From assembly GCA_016716665.1 (NCBI GenBank), contig JADJVH010000011.1:190658-254657 (forward strand): a stretch of DNA of 64,000 nucleotides, read 5' to 3'. The notes below the pieces were generated by a model. It saw only the letters and a program-made list of their open reading frames with translations. It was not told the origin of the DNA and searched no databases. Positions 57,632 through 64,000 of this stretch are shown here, one piece after another (position 1 is the first letter of the stretch; each line of letters starts with the position of its first letter). This DNA comes from Candidatus Opimibacter iunctus. GTDB taxonomy: Bacteria > Bacteroidota > Bacteroidia > Chitinophagales > Saprospiraceae. Position numbers and translations under genes: made by a program.

Positions 57632-58148
57632 ATGTTAAACTGGCTCATTTTCATATCATTAGCAGGATCTTTTCCGAAAGCGGAAGGGCTAGCCGACACA
57701 CATTTTGGTACAACGGATTCATTGACGATTCAAATTGTGAATTATGACCAATTGAAGCCTTTATTGCACAATGATAATGATACGACCTATGTGGTCAATT
57801 TCTGGGCAACCTGGTGTGCACCTTGTGTAAAGGAATTACCTTATTTTGTTGCGTTGGATTCAATCTACGGGAAAGGGCCTTTTAAACTGATCCTGGTCAG
57901 TCTGGATTTTAAAAAGGACTATGTTTCTAAATTGCAACCCTTTGTGGAAGAAAACGGGAACTTGAAGCTTTTGTCTTGGTCCTGGAAGATAACCGGACTA
58001 ATTACTGGATAGATGATATTGATCCATCATGGTCCGGAGCTATTCCGGCAACGTTGGTCTACCGTGGTACAAGCAAAGAACTTTTTTTGAAAGAACTTTT
58101 AACCACGTCGATGAGTTAAGTGATATAATAAAACCATTTTTAAACTAA
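57632..58148 (+). CDS. TlpA-like thioredoxin-fold protein, two frameshifts
   Basis: 172 residues after correction. The short hydrophobic N-terminus (MLNWLIFISLAGSF) is a signal peptide. VVNFWATWCAPCVKELPYF holds the redox CxxC. The frame breaks at the A4 run 57951-57954 and the T7 run 58082-58088; one base added to each gives FVEEKRELEAFVLVLEDN and KELFFERTFNHVDELSD, ending IKPFLN at 58148. Thiol reductase or cytochrome-maturation type; it sits 7 bp before a second thioredoxin-fold gene, so the two are likely co-transcribed. Confidence 0.88.
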
Positions 58149-58155
58149 ATACTTT

Positions 58156-58752
58156 ATGAAAATTCTAATCGGTAAGCTGCTCCTCGCTGTTTTAACGATC
58201 ACATTGATCAGTGCGGTCAGCCCTGCGTATGGCCAATTAAAAGTTGGTAGCCAGGCTGCTGATTTTAAACTGAAGAATGTTGACGACTCCATAGTATCGC
58301 TCGCCGATTACAAGGGAGTGAACGGATATATTGTTGTGTTTACATGCAACACGTGTCCATACGCTGAAATGTATGAAGACCGGATTATCGCTCTGCATAA
58401 TAAGTATGCTTCACAGGGATATCCTGTAGTGGCCATCAATCCAAATGATCCTTCTGTAAAACCAGGTGATGATTTTGCATCGATGCAGGCCAGGGCCAAG
58501 GAAAAGAAGTTCCCGTTCAAGTATTTGTTTGATGACGGCCAGAAAGTATACCCTGCATTTGGTGCGACCCGTACACCACATGTATTTATCCTTGATGCCA
58601 ACAGATACGTCCGCTATATCGGCGCTATCGATGACAATGCACAGGATCCTGCCGGTGTCACCATCAAGTATGTCGAAAACGCGATTGCCGCCCTCAAGGC
58701 TGGTAACAATCCTGACCCCGCTGAAAACAAAAGCAATCGGCTGCACGATTAA
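58156..58752 (+). CDS. Exported thioredoxin-family/peroxiredoxin-like protein
   Basis: 198 residues. Signal peptide (ILIGKLLLAVLTITLISAVS, then AYGQ). LKVGSQAADFKLKNVDDSIV and GYIVVFTCNTCPYAEMYEDR with the CxxC, then FGATRTPHVFILDANRYVRY, match the AhpC/TSA-redoxin group that follows TlpA-like genes. Probable periplasmic thiol peroxidase or reductase. Stop followed at once by an AGTGAAAAG repeat. Confidence 0.9.
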   Translation: MKILIGKLLLAVLTITLISAVSPAYGQLKVGSQAADFKLKNVDDSIVSLADYKGVNGYIVVFTCNTCPYAEMYEDRIIALHNKYASQGYPVVAINPNDPSVKPGDDFASMQARAKEKKFPFKYLFDDGQKVYPAFGATRTPHVFILDANRYVRYIGAIDDNAQDPAGVTIKYVENAIAALKAGNNPDPAENKSNRLHD

Positions 58753-58858
58753 AGTGAAAAGCTAAACTAAAAAGAAAAGTTAAAAACAAGGCACGATACA
58801 AGCGTCTTTTTTATTCTTCTGTTTTTTATTCTTCACTTTTCGACTAGTACCTTTTTTC
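58749..58858 (+). repeat. GTGAAAA-type sequence and its inverted counterpart
   Basis: AAAGTGAAAAGCTAAACTAA at the left and TTATTCTTCACTTTTCGAC at the right form an imperfect inverted pair around GGCACGATACAAGCG. Left part begins at the stop codon of the 58156 gene. Confidence 0.6.
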
Positions 58859-58889
58859 ATCCTTTTCTCCTTTAGTTGCTGAAGATCCA

Positions 58890-58997
58890 TTATACCTGCC
58901 CATTGAGCTTACTGAATTCATCCACAGCCCACTTCTCCAGTGCGTTGTGGAAATCTTCATCCGCCGCACAATTCTTCTCGAGTGCGTTTGTAGTCAT
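58890..58997 (-). CDS. Small Arc-like ribbon-helix-helix protein, probably frameshifted at both ends
   Basis: The open part is 35 residues from ATG 58997. Reading includes ALEKNCAADEDFHNALEKWA followed by VDEFSKLNGQV. The string LEKWA-DEF--NGQ is typical of Arc-type DNA-binding proteins placed beside SPFH genes in Bacteroidota. Codons upstream of the ATG (KKFVLPLRLK) also fit the family, whose strand is K-K-x-F-x-L-R. Downstream, the next frame continues DLQQLKEKRMKKG, as expected for the second helix. So one base is probably missing near 58893 and another near 59020. Confidence 0.5.
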   Translation of the reverse strand: MTTNALEKNCAADEDFHNALEKWAVDEFSKLNGQV

Positions 58998-59115
58998 CTT
59001 CAGTCTCAATGGGAGGACAAATTTTTTTAAGTTAATGTTATTTCAGCGTCCCCTTTTAGGGGATTTAGGGCAAAACGGCACTTATTTTACAATGACCTTG
59101 TATAAGATCCTGTAT

Positions 59116-59943
59116 TCACACAGGGATCACTTCCTTATCACTGCACAACACCACCATCAGGTTGCTGACCATGGTTGCCTTCTTTTCGTCATCAAAATGG
59201 ACGATGTTTTTTCCGGAAAGGTCTGCAAGGGCCATTTCGACCATACTCACCGCACCTTCCACGATCTTGTGACGGGCAGCTACGATGGCTTCAGCTTGCT
59301 GGCGCTTGAGCATCGCACTTGCGATTTCCTCGGCGTAGGCCAGATATCCGATGCTTGCTTCCATGACTTCGATGCCGGCAATGGCCAGGCGCTCAGAAAG
59401 GGCATGCTCGAGGGAATGGTTGATTTCCTGTAAGCCAGACCGCAAGGTGATTTCTGTCTGGTGGTCATCAAAGTTGTCGTACGAATACTGTCCGACCAGG
59501 CTCCTGACAGCGGCATCGCTTTGCAACTTGACAAAGCTGGCATAATCATCGACTTCAAAGGCGGCCTTGTAGGCATCCCTTACCCTCCACACCGTGATCA
59601 CACTGATCAGGATTGGATTTCCACGCTTGTCATTGACCTTGATGCGCTCGCTTTCAAAATTGCGGGCACGAAGGGAGATGCCTTTCTTGGTGAAGAAGGG
59701 GTTTGCCCAGAAGAACCCGTTGTCCTTGACCGTTCCCTTGTATTTCCCAAAAAGGGTGATGACCCTTGAGCTGTTGGGGTTGATAAAGAAAAAGCCCGTA
59801 GGTAGAAAGATCATCAACATCAGGGCGATGCCAGGGATTCCAGGATTCCATTGTTGGGTGAGGCCTGTTATGCCAATGACAAGGAATGCCAAAAGGAGGA
59901 GCAAAAAGAGATACCCTGAATAAGGGCGGTAGTTTTTTTCCAT
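59116..59943 (-). CDS. SPFH-domain membrane protein
   Basis: 275 residues. Two hydrophobic segments near the N-terminus (LFLLLLLAFLVIGITGLT and GIALMLMIFLPTGFFFI), then an SPFH/band 7 domain with NPNSSRVITLFGKYKGTVKD, RNFESERIKVNDKRGNPILI and VGQYSYDNFDDHQTEITLRS, and a C-terminal helix with EIASAMLKRQQAEAIVAARH. Scaffolds membrane microdomains in the stomatin/HflC superfamily. A small Arc-like gene follows. Confidence 0.93.
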   Translation of the reverse strand: MEKNYRPYSGYLFLLLLLAFLVIGITGLTQQWNPGIPGIALMLMIFLPTGFFFINPNSSRVITLFGKYKGTVKDNGFFWANPFFTKKGISLRARNFESERIKVNDKRGNPILISVITVWRVRDAYKAAFEVDDYASFVKLQSDAAVRSLVGQYSYDNFDDHQTEITLRSGLQEINHSLEHALSERLAIAGIEVMEASIGYLAYAEEIASAMLKRQQAEAIVAARHKIVEGAVSMVEMALADLSGKNIVHFDDEKKATMVSNLMVVLCSDKEVIPV

Positions 59944-60072
59944 GTTTTTCGAGTTTGATATTAAATTGATATCACAAATATATCACGGGAATTCGCCTTT
60001 GTCAATACCCCGGTGAAAAAACACGACAAAATCATGTGAAAACATGACCAATAACCTGTTTATGGATTTAAA

Positions 60073-60080
60073 TACCTTTG
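60073..60080 (+). promoter_or_regulatory. -7 element of the lipoprotein gene
   Basis: TACCTTTG, an exact TAnnTTTG, only 5 bp before ATG 60086. No clear TTG at -33. Fixes the start and implies a near-leaderless mRNA. Confidence 0.55.
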
Positions 60081-60085
60081 ACTGT

Positions 60086-60568
60086 ATGAAAAGGGTCCCC
60101 GTCTTTTTATGCCTCCTCGTCCTCCTGCCGATAGCATGCCATCAGGATGACATGCCCATGAAGGAGCTGGATCTGCGGCCTCATGGTCTCGAGATCACCA
60201 TCCTGGCCCCGGACAGTGCGGTGATCCAGGAGAAGGATTACAATTTTATGCGGGATATCACCGTACGGAAGGGCGATCGCTTCTTTCTCCAGATTTTTGA
60301 ATTTGCCGCCCCCCGACAGGATGCCGCCGGAGAAAAGCTCCGCCAACTGACCTCCGTCAGGGAGGATCCCTATTTCATGGAAGTCATAAAGGAAGAGGAC
60401 CAGGGCTTTATCTTCAGCAAGCAAGCCGACAGCACAGCAGTGGATTATGATTTCCGCTATGTCAGGATCCTTGGCGACAAGGAACTGATCTTCCAGGCAG
60501 GACTGGTAGGCACTTTCTCATTGCCTGACATCCAAAGGATGTACACTGCAGTGAAAAGTGAAAAGTGA
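60086..60568 (+). CDS. Small lipoprotein of unknown function
   Basis: 160 residues from ATG 60086. Signal and lipobox: VPVFLCLLVLLPIACHQDD with C as lipidation site. The body (LEITILAPDSAVIQEKDYN, EDPYFMEVIKEEDQGFIFSK, DYDFRYVRILGDKELIFQAG) is a conserved-looking single domain I cannot name. The C-terminus VKSEK and the TGA stop are encoded by GTGAAAAGTGAAAAGTGA, a heptad repeat. Confidence 0.78.
   Translation: MKRVPVFLCLLVLLPIACHQDDMPMKELDLRPHGLEITILAPDSAVIQEKDYNFMRDITVRKGDRFFLQIFEFAAPRQDAAGEKLRQLTSVREDPYFMEVIKEEDQGFIFSKQADSTAVDYDFRYVRILGDKELIFQAGLVGTFSLPDIQRMYTAVKSEK
60551..60568 (+). repeat. GTGAAAA heptads forming the end of the lipoprotein gene
   Basis: Two and a half perfect units; the last gives the TGA stop. 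Directly followed by the 27-bp dispersed repeat. Confidence 0.8.
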
Positions 60569-60592
60569 TGCTTCGGCTACGCTCAGCAACCG
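60566..60592 (+). repeat. 27-bp dispersed repeat, copy 2
   Basis: Identical to 30963-30989. A degenerate third copy (ACTTCGACAACGCTTAGTAA) begins 33 bp later at 60600. Confidence 0.85.
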
Positions 60593-60660
60593 GAGGAAAA
60601 GGATACTTCGACAACGCTTAGTAACCGGGAATAGAATCCACAAGTAAATCTATTGAATAG

Positions 60661-60707
60661 CCCCTACTTTTAAATAGGGGAAAAGAATCCCCGCGGCTTT
60701 AGCCGCG
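60661..60707. repeat. Two adjacent REP-like palindromes
   Basis: CCCCTA...TAGGGG at 60661-60680 and CGCGGCT-TT-AGCCGCG at 60692-60707, in the spacer between convergent genes. Confidence 0.7.
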
Positions 60708-60712
60708 TATCC

Positions 60713-60747
60713 GATCACCGATCACCGATCACTGATCACTGATCTCT
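60713..60747 (-). repeat. GATCACC/GATCACT heptad array at the end of the 60736 gene
   Basis: Units GATCACC, GATCACC, GATCACT, GATCACT, GATCTCT. The minus-strand gene's last codons (R, D, Q) and TGA stop lie in it. Confidence 0.88.
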
Positions 60748-61494
60748 AACCAGTTGCTGATAAGCAAAGATCAGCATTCTCATCTGTCTGAACAGATGTC
60801 CATGCTGGGCTTCCACATTGAGATAAGGGATACCGAATCCTGCACAATAGACGGAGAGGCTGCCATCATCAGTCAACGTTGTATTGGCCTGCATGACGGC
60901 ATGATACTGCCCAACACAGAGTTTGTCCAGGATCGGAAATTCAGTGACGAAATAGAAATCATCCTTGTCCCGCACACATCCTTTACAGACGGCCTGGGCT
61001 TCCGCCTCATATTCGCCACCGGGCATGTAACTCTTGAATCCATAATTGTGATCCGTGTTATTGTGCAGTGCGAAGACCATGGTTCTTTGGTTGATGCGCA
61101 GCGCATTCTGCAAGCTATCCCGCCATGAGGCAATCAGGCGGAATGCAAGGGTATCTGTGTTTTTATTCCTTGCGAGTTGCTGCCATACACCGGTATCAGT
61201 ATAAATCCTGTTGGGATCGATATGTATTGAATCTTCGCCAAGGAGGAAAGAGATATTTCTCTTGCCATTGTGCATGAGTTCGTAGTAACGCACACCATAG
61301 TGCCTGGCAACGATCCGTCCTGCGAGTGCAGACGAGTTTTCATTGTCATGCATATTGTACAAGAGGATCCCTGATGTATCGGGACCAAAGCCTAGGAGGG
61401 TAATCATCGTGCCGCTCAACGGGATACGGAGGCTATCCTGTCCGTCGGCATTGAAACATATAAATAATAAAAGGCCGAAAATATATCCCTTCAT
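60736..61494 (-). CDS. Exported protein of unknown function
   Basis: 252 residues from ATG 61494, which opens a signal peptide (MKGYIFGLLLFICFNADGQ); the longer frame upstream lacks support. The body includes GILLYNMHDNENSSALAGRI, GVRYYELMHNGKRNISFLLG, VFALHNNTDHNYGFKSYMPG and a C-x-x-C-type VCKGCVRDKDDFYFVTEFPI. HDNENS and NxxxHxx suggest a carboxypeptidase-like or N-acyl-like peptidase fold, but I cannot assign it. Stop within a heptad array. Divergent from the HAD gene, 41 bp apart. Confidence 0.7.
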   Translation of the reverse strand: MKGYIFGLLLFICFNADGQDSLRIPLSGTMITLLGFGPDTSGILLYNMHDNENSSALAGRIVARHYGVRYYELMHNGKRNISFLLGEDSIHIDPNRIYTDTGVWQQLARNKNTDTLAFRLIASWRDSLQNALRINQRTMVFALHNNTDHNYGFKSYMPGGEYEAEAQAVCKGCVRDKDDFYFVTEFPILDKLCVGQYHAVMQANTTLTDDGSLSVYCAGFGIPYLNVEAQHGHLFRQMRMLIFAYQQLVRDQ

Positions 61495-61521
61495 GCCGCG
61501 AAGATAAGCATAGGAGCAGGG

Positions 61522-61529
61522 TATCTTTG
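61522..61529 (+). promoter_or_regulatory. -7 element of the HAD phosphatase gene
   Basis: TATCTTTG, an exact TAnnTTTG, 6 bp before ATG 61536, so translation probably starts near the mRNA 5' end. Confidence 0.6.
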
Positions 61530-61535
61530 GTGGTA

Positions 61536-62240
61536 ATGAAAAGATATCGTTGGGTACTCTTTGATGCCGATCACACCTTGTTTGACTTTGACAAGGCAAG
61601 CGAAGAAGCGCTCGCAGAGGTGCTTCTGCTCAATGGACAGCATTGGGAAAAGGGTATGTTTGAGGATTACAGGCAGATCAATGCGCAATGCTGGAAAGAG
61701 TATGAGACAGGCGTGATCAACCGGGATACCCTGGTCTATGAGCGTTTCAGGCGGTATTTCCAATTGAGGCAACTTGACCTTGATCCCGTTGCTTCCCAAA
61801 AGCAATATCTGGTCCGATTGGGCGCAAAGCCATACCTGATGCCAGGCGCAGCAGACCTCATGTCATGGCTTGAAGGCCGCATAGGAATTGGCTATGTCAC
61901 CAACGGGATGCCTGAAGTCCAGCGCCCGAGGCTTGAATTGATCGGCTGGGAAAAACGATTTGACGTGATCGTCATCGCCGGTGAGATCGGCGCATCCAAG
62001 CCTCACGCAGCTTATTTTCAGCACGTCCATCAACAGATCGGCACCCCCGACCATGCCGAAGTACTTGTGGTAGGAGACAACCTGACAGCCGATATCGAAG
62101 GCGCAGCATCCTTTGGATACCACACCTGCTGGTATAATCCACAGCAGGAGCACTGCCATCTCCCTAAGGATCCGGACTATACGATCTTACATCTTTCTGA
62201 ACTCAGGGAAATACTCTCCGCCGGGCCGGTCTCAATGTGA
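61536..62240 (+). CDS. HAD-superfamily 5'-nucleotidase, YjjG-like
   Basis: 234 residues from ATG 61536. HAD motif I WVLFDADHTLFDFDKA, motif II YVTNGM, motif III K in EIGASKPHAAYF, motif IV VVGDNLTADIEGAASFG. The insert QINAQCWKEYETGVINRDTL is typical of YjjG nucleotidases, which remove phosphate from (d)UMP and (d)TMP and non-canonical pyrimidines. YfnB-type relatives are hard to separate by eye. Confidence 0.9.
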   Translation: MKRYRWVLFDADHTLFDFDKASEEALAEVLLLNGQHWEKGMFEDYRQINAQCWKEYETGVINRDTLVYERFRRYFQLRQLDLDPVASQKQYLVRLGAKPYLMPGAADLMSWLEGRIGIGYVTNGMPEVQRPRLELIGWEKRFDVIVIAGEIGASKPHAAYFQHVHQQIGTPDHAEVLVVGDNLTADIEGAASFGYHTCWYNPQQEHCHLPKDPDYTILHLSELREILSAGPVSM

Positions 62241-62699
62241 TTGAGGCTTGGAAACGTACTCACCTCCGATACATAACAGTATCAGCAGTAAAAACACTAA
62301 TGGTATCATGGACATTATAATTGGTGACAAACATATTAAATATTTATTTAATATGTCAAAAAATGTACCAAATAGTAAGAGAGATGCCGTTGGATGGAGT
62401 TCTCTCCGCCAACATTCTCTATCCCAACTGGGATTTCAACTGTAAACTCCTATTGGAATCCCCATGGCTGGCGGAGAGAACTCCATCCAGCGGCGTTTTA
62501 TTTTTCTGCGGAAATCTAAAATTGGCTAAATCACTATGATTAAAAAAGAAGCAAAACCTCCTCTCGCAGACTTCAATGGAAATGGTGTCTGTATTACCCT
62601 AACCCTGATTGAATAGACAACTTAATTTTATTTTCCGGGTTACTAAACTGAACAGGCCTCAACTGATTGATTTATTAAAACCACTTTAAGTCCAATATT
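62241..62699. other. 459-bp spacer with a long inverted repeat
   Basis: No convincing gene. Holds the hairpin at 62391-62489 and an AT-rich leader before doxX; a plausible promoter TTG/TATTA region lies near 62660-62697. Confidence 0.6.
62391..62489. repeat. 21-bp perfect inverted repeat, MITE- or REP-like
   Basis: Left arm 62391-62411, right arm 62469-62489, both TGGATGGAGTTCTCTCCGCC plus A; with one mismatch they extend outward by 5 bp. The 57-base centre has ATCCCA-AC-TGGGAT. Too large for a simple terminator. Confidence 0.85.
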
Positions 62700-63125
62700 A
62701 TGAATCGAATAAAGCAACTAATAGCTCCCGTTTCTTACGGGACGACAGCAGACCTGGGACTCCTCATCCTGAGGGCGGGGGTCGGACTGATCATGATGAT
62801 GAGCCATGGCTGGCCCAAACTCATCTCTTTTGGAGAGAAATCCGGTGAATTCTACGATTTTATGGGCTTAGGCCCTGCGTTTTCACTGGGTCTGACAGTA
62901 TTTGCAGAGTTTTTCTGCTCCCTTTTCCTTGTAATGGGGATTGGCACCAGGCTGTTTCTGGTCCCACTCATCATCCTTTCCCTGGTGATCGTTTTGGTCA
63001 TCCACGGTCCGGATCCATTTGGGGACAAAGAGTCAGGTCTTCTTTTCCTGATCCCCTTTCTCATGCTGTTACTGACCGGTCCGGGCAAATATTCACTGGA
63101 CTACCTTTTGACTAGGAAGTCCTGA
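62700..63125 (+). CDS. DoxX family membrane protein
   Basis: 141 residues, four membrane helices. LGLLILRAGVGLIMMMSHGW with PKL, FYDFMGLGPAFSLGLTVFAE, LVMGIGTRL and LLTGPGKYSLDYLL match DoxX. In Bacteroidota these small proteins are redox-linked or of unknown role. Stop 28 bp from the convergent lipoprotein gene. Confidence 0.9.
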   Translation: MNRIKQLIAPVSYGTTADLGLLILRAGVGLIMMMSHGWPKLISFGEKSGEFYDFMGLGPAFSLGLTVFAEFFCSLFLVMGIGTRLFLVPLIILSLVIVLVIHGPDPFGDKESGLLFLIPFLMLLLTGPGKYSLDYLLTRKS

Positions 63126-63152
63126 AGAGATCAACAGGGGCTTTGTTCCTGA

Positions 63153-64000
63153 TTACTTTTTAGGCGTGAAGTATATCGTATACCCTGGTACCTTTCCTTT
63201 CTTGATGACATCCAGGAAATCTTGTTCGACGATGACTTTGTTGTCCTTGGTGATGATGGCATTTTTATTCGTGCAGGAGGTGACCTCACCAGGCACCTGG
63301 ATGATCGATTTGATCTTGCTGTTGCCAAACATCATCTCCATCATCGCCATATCATCACCTGTAGAAAGGCTGTCTGCAGACATCCCTACCTCAGGAGCCA
63401 GGGCACTGTAGTCCACCGTATCAAGCCTGATCCAACCAGCTTTCATATCTGCATCAAACACCAGGAAGGTTTCTTTTTGCATACCACCTCCGCCCATGCT
63501 TGGCATGATGGCAGTGGATGAAGCATCATCCATATCTTCAAGATACTTGATCAACTCATCCAGCTGGGCCTTATTGTCAAAGTTCATGACCACACCCATG
63601 ACCAGGGATGAGCTATTGGCCGGAGACCTCATGCGCAGGTTGATTTTTTGGACCAGGTCCATGCGGGTCTCTTTCTGCCTGACACTATCCGGCATGATGC
63701 TTACAAAAGAGATCAGGGTATCAAAATCACGACCATAAGCCGGGTCTGTCACCTTTTCAATGATGAGCTCCATCGGATCCTTCGGTTCTTCGGTCTTGAT
63801 CAGTGAGCTATCCACGGGCTGATCTGGTGAGATGGTGACATCATCATTTTCGAGTGCACTCATCTCCCCCATGCCCTTGACCATGCTCATCATTTCCCCT
63901 ACATCAAAGGAGGTTTCCAGTGTGCCGGATCCATCAGGGTTCAGCTTCAGGTTTTGCTCTATATCACCGCAACTGGTCAGTCCGGTGAGCATCAGGACAG
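63153..64000 (-). CDS. Lipoprotein of unknown function, 5' end outside the window
   Basis: At least 282 residues; the start lies past 64000. The visible N-terminal part has a lipobox-like TGLTSCGDIEQ followed by NLKLNPDGSGTLETSFDVGE, a pattern shared with small bacterial lipoproteins with an N-terminal DxxG-S-G strand (LppM-like). Long Met-rich and helical middle, then TNKNAIITKDNKVIVEQDF and an end at PGYTIYFTPKK. Surface or periplasmic; role unknown. Confidence 0.75.
   Translation of the reverse strand, partial: VLMLTGLTSCGDIEQNLKLNPDGSGTLETSFDVGEMMSMVKGMGEMSALENDDVTISPDQPVDSSLIKTEEPKDPMELIIEKVTDPAYGRDFDTLISFVSIMPDSVRQKETRMDLVQKINLRMRSPANSSSLVMGVVMNFDNKAQLDELIKYLEDMDDASSTAIMPSMGGGGMQKETFLVFDADMKAGWIRLDTVDYSALAPEVGMSADSLSTGDDMAMMEMMFGNSKIKSIIQVPGEVTSCTNKNAIITKDNKVIVEQDFLDVIKKGKVPGYTIYFTPKK

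Noticed and set aside
62248..62539. Two small plus-strand frames upstream of doxX
   Set aside because: They run through both arms of the inverted repeat and show no coding pattern.

Overview
The window comes from a Bacteroidota chromosome, most likely Saprospiria-like. The evidence is several proteins ending in type IX secretion (T9SS) sorting domains, HYR-like and SprB-type adhesin repeats, a paired DUF1501/DUF1800 locus, a DUF4271-hemD pair, a CarboxypepD_reg/TonB receptor, and promoters of the TTG-N17-TAnnTTTG type with very short leaders. Most of the DNA is moderately GC-balanced. One AT-rich stretch at about 38.0-41.1 kb stands out.

Layout: 1-6.8 kb holds a broken HYR-repeat/beta-helix adhesin and, on the minus strand, dgkA, a membrane endonuclease/exonuclease/phosphatase protein and a lamin-tail surface protein. 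7-20.8 kb holds asd, a coiled-coil LEA-like protein, a secreted M36 metalloprotease, rlmB, a TraB/GumN lipoprotein, uvrA, an ECF sigma factor and pdxH. 20.9-31.6 kb holds a His/Cys-rich small protein with a TonB receptor, a tocopherol-cyclase-like protein, DUF4271-hemD, a CoA-type Nudix hydrolase, fused isobutyryl-CoA mutase (icmF) and a DUF1801 protein. 31.6-37.9 kb holds a TPR hybrid histidine kinase, a WYL regulator, DinB, an MDR oxidoreductase and a Crp/Fnr regulator. 38-41.1 kb is the AT-rich island: a T9SS protein and two unrecognised genes, one resembling a proteasome-fold Ntn hydrolase, separated by strongly palindromic spacers. 41.2-52.7 kb holds a T9SS adhesin, DUF1501/DUF1800, a 2'-5' RNA ligase-like protein, a PQQ-type sugar dehydrogenase, an SDR and mlaE-mlaF. 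52.7-64 kb holds tRNA-Leu(GAG), a four-helix-bundle protein, dnaE, two thioredoxin-fold proteins, an SPFH protein, lipoproteins, a HAD phosphatase and DoxX.

Two patterns cut across the window. First, most disrupted genes outside the first 4 kb, including essential dnaE, are repaired by restoring one base, mostly in a short homopolymer. This looks like long-read consensus error rather than gene decay. The first 4 kb is far worse. Second, intergenic spacers are filled with degenerate tandem repeats of 7-8 bp (heptads such as GTGAAAA, ACTGCCC, GATCACT, GCATAGG, AGCTTTC; octads such as CGTGAGAA, GGGATGAA). Many begin inside or directly after a stop codon, so the repeat supplies the last codons and the stop. 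One array lies in frame inside the ATPase domain of the histidine kinase. REP-like palindromes and dispersed repeats are mixed among them.

No rRNA, CRISPR array, transposase, integrase or prophage was seen. Functions rest on motif recognition by eye, not on database searches.
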